Shown here in pieces: positions 14,635 to 17,420 of a DNA stretch of 17,420 nt. The stretch is from RGIG1828 sp045586905. Lineage in GTDB: Bacteria; Bacillota; Clostridia; UMGS1810. Within the stretch, counting starts at the first letter, position 1, and the number at the start of each line of letters is the position of its first letter. The stretch spans positions 1 through 17,420 of the forward strand of contig JAZNBF010000064.1 in the NCBI GenBank assembly GCA_045586905.1, written 5' to 3'. A model generated the notes under the pieces. That model did not search any database and had not been told where the DNA came from. It saw nothing but the letters and a program-made list of their open reading frames with translations. A program made the translations under genes and the position numbers.

Positions 14635-16245
14635 ATGAAAAAATTTATTTCTCTGCTTTTGACTCTTGTATTACTTTTGTCACTTTCAATCAGTTCATAT
14701 GCCGCACTTTTTTCAGATTTTGATGACAGTCATTGGGCATCATATTATGTCAACAAGCTTGTTTCTGAAGGCACCATCAATGGCTTTGAAGATGGCACTT
14801 TTCAGCCCGGTGGCACAGTCACCCGTGCACAGTTTGTAAAAATGATTGGTAACGGTCCCGAAAGACGCGCACAGAATTATGCCGATGTTCCTTCCGATCA
14901 CTGGGCATATGAATATATAATGACATCAGGCATTGAAGCCTCGGTTAGCAATATGTTCTACCCCTCCGAGCCTATCACTCGTGGCGAAGTTGTAGAGCTT
15001 TTATGGAAAAGAGCTCTTTCTCCAAAAGGATTCAGCGCTCCTCCTGTTATTACCTCCCAGAGCAGGAACCGTGATGCTCTGGCATGGGCATATACCAATA
15101 GCATCATGACAGGTGATGACAACATCAATCTCCGTCTTGGCGACACTCTCACCAGAGCAGAGGCATCGGCACTTATTGTTCGTTCCCGTGAAATAAGTGA
15201 TGCTACTAAGAAAACATTTTTCTATGATGCAGTTGACGAAAAGGTGTTGGAGACTGCATATAATTCTTTCAAAGTTATAGACAAAGACTATTCTCCCGAT
15301 GCAACCATCACTAACGGTGAGCTTGCTATGGCTGCTGCCCGTGTTCTTTCCGGCCGCGACACTCCCGACTATCCGGGTGTATCTGCCAGGGTTACTTTTG
15401 ATCACAAATATTCACAGCCTCTCAATATGATTTGTCGCTATTATCTTGGTGAAGATAAAGACAATATCGAATATATTGATAAAGAAGCGACAGTAAAAGA
15501 TGCCATAATGGCTCTTACTTTTGCTACTCTCAGAACATCTCACACCCCTATTAAATATGATTCAAAAGGTGCCCTCTATCCAAATGTCACAGCCTATGGT
15601 GCCGACAGCGAGAAATTGCTTAAGTGTGCCTACCAAAACGGTATTGCTCTCAATTCCGACCTCTCGCTTATTGCCGACAGACCGATAACTTGCAAGGAAT
15701 TTGCTTCATTGCTTGTTCAGTTTGACGGTTTTTCAGGTTTCACATCAGTTGTTCCTGTTGGCACAGATAAATTCCCCTTAGATTTTAAAATCAGCACAAC
15801 TCTCGATAAATATCCTGCAAACAGCGCAGATTATCGCATAGTTTTAGCAGGTATTCCAAATGAAATATATGAAAAGCCTTTCATCGGTGCTGTAAAAACT
15901 CCGCTTGAAACATACAATACCACAAAACCATTTGACGGTATATTCTCTCTTGCCTTTGAAAAGCTTTATCATCTTCATGCCTCTTATGGCACAGAAATCT
16001 CTGTATTTCTCACTCCTGTTCTGTCGGTAGCCACAGAAAATGCCTATACTTTCAGAGTGAAACTTACGGTTATCAATAAGGGCATTGCTTCCGTTTTGTC
16101 TGATGTTATTAACTGTGCAGATGAATCCATAGGTTCGATTCCTGTCAGTGACGGCCTTGAACTTTGGCTTGATGTCAACACATCCAGACCTCTCAACACA
16201 CTCGATATTCCTGCTGAAGATCTGGTTGTAAATCAGGTGCTATAA
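14635..16245 (+). CDS. Secreted SLH-domain surface protein
   Basis: The protein has 536 residues. AAGGAG lies 8 bases before the ATG. Residues 1-23 form a Sec signal peptide (KKFISLLLTLVLLLSLS, cut after SYA). Three SLH domains follow at ~25-67 (SHWASYYV, GFEDGTFQPGG, VTRAQF), ~83-127 (DHWAYEYI, FYPSEPITRGEV) and ~142-186 (TGDDNINLR, TLTRAEA); a trio of SLH domains binds the pyruvylated cell-wall polymer. Residues ~198-242 and ~320-367 look like decayed SLH copies (PDATITNGELAMAA; NGIALNSDL with ITCKEFASLL). The last ~160 residues form a beta-rich domain of unknown role. The gene is co-transcribed with the kinase-like gene and a membrane protein gene, so the product may be the surface partner or scaffold of the system. 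Confidence 0.9.
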   Translation: MKKFISLLLTLVLLLSLSISSYAALFSDFDDSHWASYYVNKLVSEGTINGFEDGTFQPGGTVTRAQFVKMIGNGPERRAQNYADVPSDHWAYEYIMTSGIEASVSNMFYPSEPITRGEVVELLWKRALSPKGFSAPPVITSQSRNRDALAWAYTNSIMTGDDNINLRLGDTLTRAEASALIVRSREISDATKKTFFYDAVDEKVLETAYNSFKVIDKDYSPDATITNGELAMAAARVLSGRDTPDYPGVSARVTFDHKYSQPLNMICRYYLGEDKDNIEYIDKEATVKDAIMALTFATLRTSHTPIKYDSKGALYPNVTAYGADSEKLLKCAYQNGIALNSDLSLIADRPITCKEFASLLVQFDGFSGFTSVVPVGTDKFPLDFKISTTLDKYPANSADYRIVLAGIPNEIYEKPFIGAVKTPLETYNTTKPFDGIFSLAFEKLYHLHASYGTEISVFLTPVLSVATENAYTFRVKLTVINKGIASVLSDVINCADESIGSIPVSDGLELWLDVNTSRPLNTLDIPAEDLVVNQVL

Positions 16246-16269
16246 ACAATAAAGAAGGTAGTAAAAACA

Positions 16270-16929
16270 ATGAAAAAGAAGTGCAACATCTATGCAAACT
16301 TTGCTATAATTTCATATTCCATCAAGTTCCTGGTTGAAGCTGTAATGTATTTTTATACCATATTCAACAAGAGTGACTCCTATTATGATGACTGGTACCT
16401 TTTGACCCCTCAGATAATTTCCACATTTTTTCTGCTCTTTTTTTACACTTTGTTTTTCTCAAAGAAGTTTTATGGTATGTTTGTGAAAATTTCGTCAGCT
16501 GTCATAGCCGGCATCAATCTTTTGTTCATCATTCTTTTGACGTTTGATCGCACAAAGGGCTATGTTTTCTATTTTGCTCTTGTTGCAGCAATCAACTTTC
16601 TTAATGCACTTCATATCAAATGTAACATTGTTCCCATAAGAAAACCGGGCTCCATCGAATACGGTCCTTTGTTTTTCGAAACTTTGTCTTTGACTGTAAT
16701 GGTACTTTCCATATATTCCGTTTTTTGTGGATTCCCGCTTTCATACAACAGCATTCTGAGCATGTGGAACTACTATGATGTGATCACCAGTCTCAAGCTG
16801 AATGTGCTCACATCGCTCACCATTGCCATCGAATATCTTTTATGCAGGCGCAACGATTGTGAATACATCAGGGACAATATGATCGAAGAAAGCTATCTGG
16901 TTTTCAACATGACAGACAAGGCAAAATAG
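16270..16929 (+). CDS. Polytopic membrane protein of unknown function
   Basis: The protein has 219 residues and about six hydrophobic segments (~9-31, 45-63, 71-92, 97-115, 134-154, 170-192), with short basic loops such as FSKKFYG and IRKPG. There is a hydrophilic, acidic C-terminal tail (CRRNDCEYIRDNMIEES). I do not recognise a family, and no catalytic or transport motif stands out. AAGAAGGTAG lies just before the ATG, and the gene starts 24 bases after the SLH gene, so it is probably the last gene of that operon. Candidate roles are immunity or membrane partner of the secreted peptide, or something unrelated; the sequence does not decide. Confidence 0.78.
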   Translation: MKKKCNIYANFAIISYSIKFLVEAVMYFYTIFNKSDSYYDDWYLLTPQIISTFFLLFFYTLFFSKKFYGMFVKISSAVIAGINLLFIILLTFDRTKGYVFYFALVAAINFLNALHIKCNIVPIRKPGSIEYGPLFFETLSLTVMVLSIYSVFCGFPLSYNSILSMWNYYDVITSLKLNVLTSLTIAIEYLLCRRNDCEYIRDNMIEESYLVFNMTDKAK

Positions 16930-17036
16930 TTGTAAAACACTTAGCACGGGCTGAAAACACCTGTAATTCAGCATTTACAACAATTTGAACGAATTAAATT
17001 TATGCAAAATGACTATAAATTTGTTCGTAATTTCGC
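16930..17036 (+). promoter_or_regulatory. Intergenic region with two inverted repeats upstream of the HU promoter
   Basis: The first is a nested inverted repeat: TTGTAAA (16930-16936) with TTTACAA (16974-16980), enclosing GCTGAA (16950-16955) with TTCAGC (16967-16972). It begins right after the membrane-protein stop and lacks a T-run. The second is ACGAATTAAATTTAT (16989-17003) opposite ATAAATTTGTTCGT (17015-17028), ending 8 bases before the HU -35 box. Either could be a protein-binding site; the second suits an operator or UP-like element. Confidence 0.45.
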
Positions 17037-17065
17037 TTGCAACTATTGGAATTTTCTGTTATAAT
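17037..17065 (+). promoter_or_regulatory. Promoter of the HU gene
   Basis: TTGCAA (17037-17042), a 17-base spacer and a perfect TATAAT (17060-17065). AGGAGG lies at 17084-17089, before the ATG at 17102. Confidence 0.88.
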
Positions 17066-17101
17066 AAGTGTAGTTCAAAATTTAGGAGGTAGTAGGTTAA
17101 A

Positions 17102-17374
17102 ATGAACAAAAGTGAATTAATTGCTAAAATTGCAGAAAAAGCAGAATTATCAAAAAAAGATGCTGAAAAAGCTTTGAACGCATTTGTTGACGGTGTTACA
17201 GAAGCTCTCGTAGCTGGTGACAAAGTTGTTCTCGTAGGCTTCGGTTCTTTCGAAACAAAGAAACGCGCAGCTAGAAAGGGCAAAAATCCTCAGACAGGCG
17301 CAGTTATTGATATTCCTGCAACAACAGTTCCTTCTTTCAAAGTTGGTAAAGCTTTAAAAGACGCTGTAAAATAA
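17102..17374 (+). CDS. hup: HU family DNA-binding protein
   Basis: The protein has 90 residues, the standard length. It begins MNKSELIAKIAEKAELSKKDAEK, the HU dimerisation helices, and has VVLVGFGSFE (43-52), the basic DNA-binding arm with RKGKNPQTG (58-66), then IPATTVPSFKVGKALKDAV. The Pro of the NPQTG arm tip that inserts into the minor groove is present. HU bends and compacts DNA throughout the nucleoid. The gene is monocistronic with its own promoter, a strong ribosome site and a terminator, and its codons are of the highly expressed type. It probably is unrelated in function to the genes upstream. Confidence 0.98.
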   Translation: MNKSELIAKIAEKAELSKKDAEKALNAFVDGVTEALVAGDKVVLVGFGSFETKKRAARKGKNPQTGAVIDIPATTVPSFKVGKALKDAVK

Positions 17375-17382
17375 TTTAGCAC

Positions 17383-17420
17383 AAAAAAACAAAGACCTCA
17401 ATATGAGGTCTTTGTTTTTT
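17383..17420 (+). terminator. Terminator of the HU gene
   Basis: A perfect 17-base stem, arms 17384-17400 and 17404-17420 (ACAAAGACCTCA / TGAGGTCTTTGT), with a 3-base loop and flanking A and T runs. The window ends at its T-run. Confidence 0.92.

Overview
The window looks like chromosome from an anaerobic, low-to-medium GC Gram-positive bacterium of the class Clostridia. The evidence is two proteins carrying S-layer homology (SLH) domains, strong AGGAGG-type ribosome sites, canonical sigma-A promoters with 17-base spacers, a stand-alone PqqD-like protein of clostridial type, and tight hairpin terminators flanked by A and T runs. The species cannot be fixed from sequence alone.

Layout. (1) 1-2454: 3' part of a surface-anchored heparinase II/III-like polysaccharide lyase with a discoidin (F5/8 type C) domain and C-terminal SLH repeats. 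(2) 2541-6224, minus strand: a 1227-residue protein with an N-terminal HEPN-like domain (intact R-x4-H motif), a Sel1-like stretch, about ten tandem copies of a ~31-residue aromatic repeat that I do not recognise, and a C-terminal membrane domain. It has its own promoter and sits next to a tRNA-Thr(CGU) gene with its own promoter and terminator. (3) 6638-7861: an XRE helix-turn-helix domain fused to a PfkB-type sugar kinase. (4) 7940-8827, minus: a diacylglycerol-kinase-family lipid kinase. (5) 8979-12474: a four-gene operon of a Cys-rich unknown protein, a stand-alone PqqD/RRE protein, an S24/S26 signal-peptidase-like protein and an ABC exporter. (6) 12545-16929: a strong promoter drives a secreted protein and a 59-residue peptide. 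A terminator follows, then an HPr-kinase-like protein, a secreted SLH protein and a polytopic membrane protein. (7) 17102-17374: the HU DNA-binding protein with its own promoter and terminator.

Two regions may be undescribed systems. The first is 8979-14622. It has the parts list of a RiPP (ribosomally made, post-translationally modified peptide) pathway: a short peptide whose N-terminus carries a YxxPxV motif like the RRE-binding motif of lasso leaders, a PqqD/RRE carrier, a candidate leader peptidase, an exporter without its own peptidase domain, and an HPr-kinase-like tailoring enzyme. It resembles paeninodin-type lasso clusters (A, K, B1, D) but lacks the B2 protease and C cyclase, and no radical SAM enzyme is visible. 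The Cys-rich unknown protein at the head of the operon is the best candidate for a missing maturase. The second is the HEPN/aromatic-repeat/membrane protein, which has the architecture expected of a membrane-tethered RNase effector. Both functional readings are inference.
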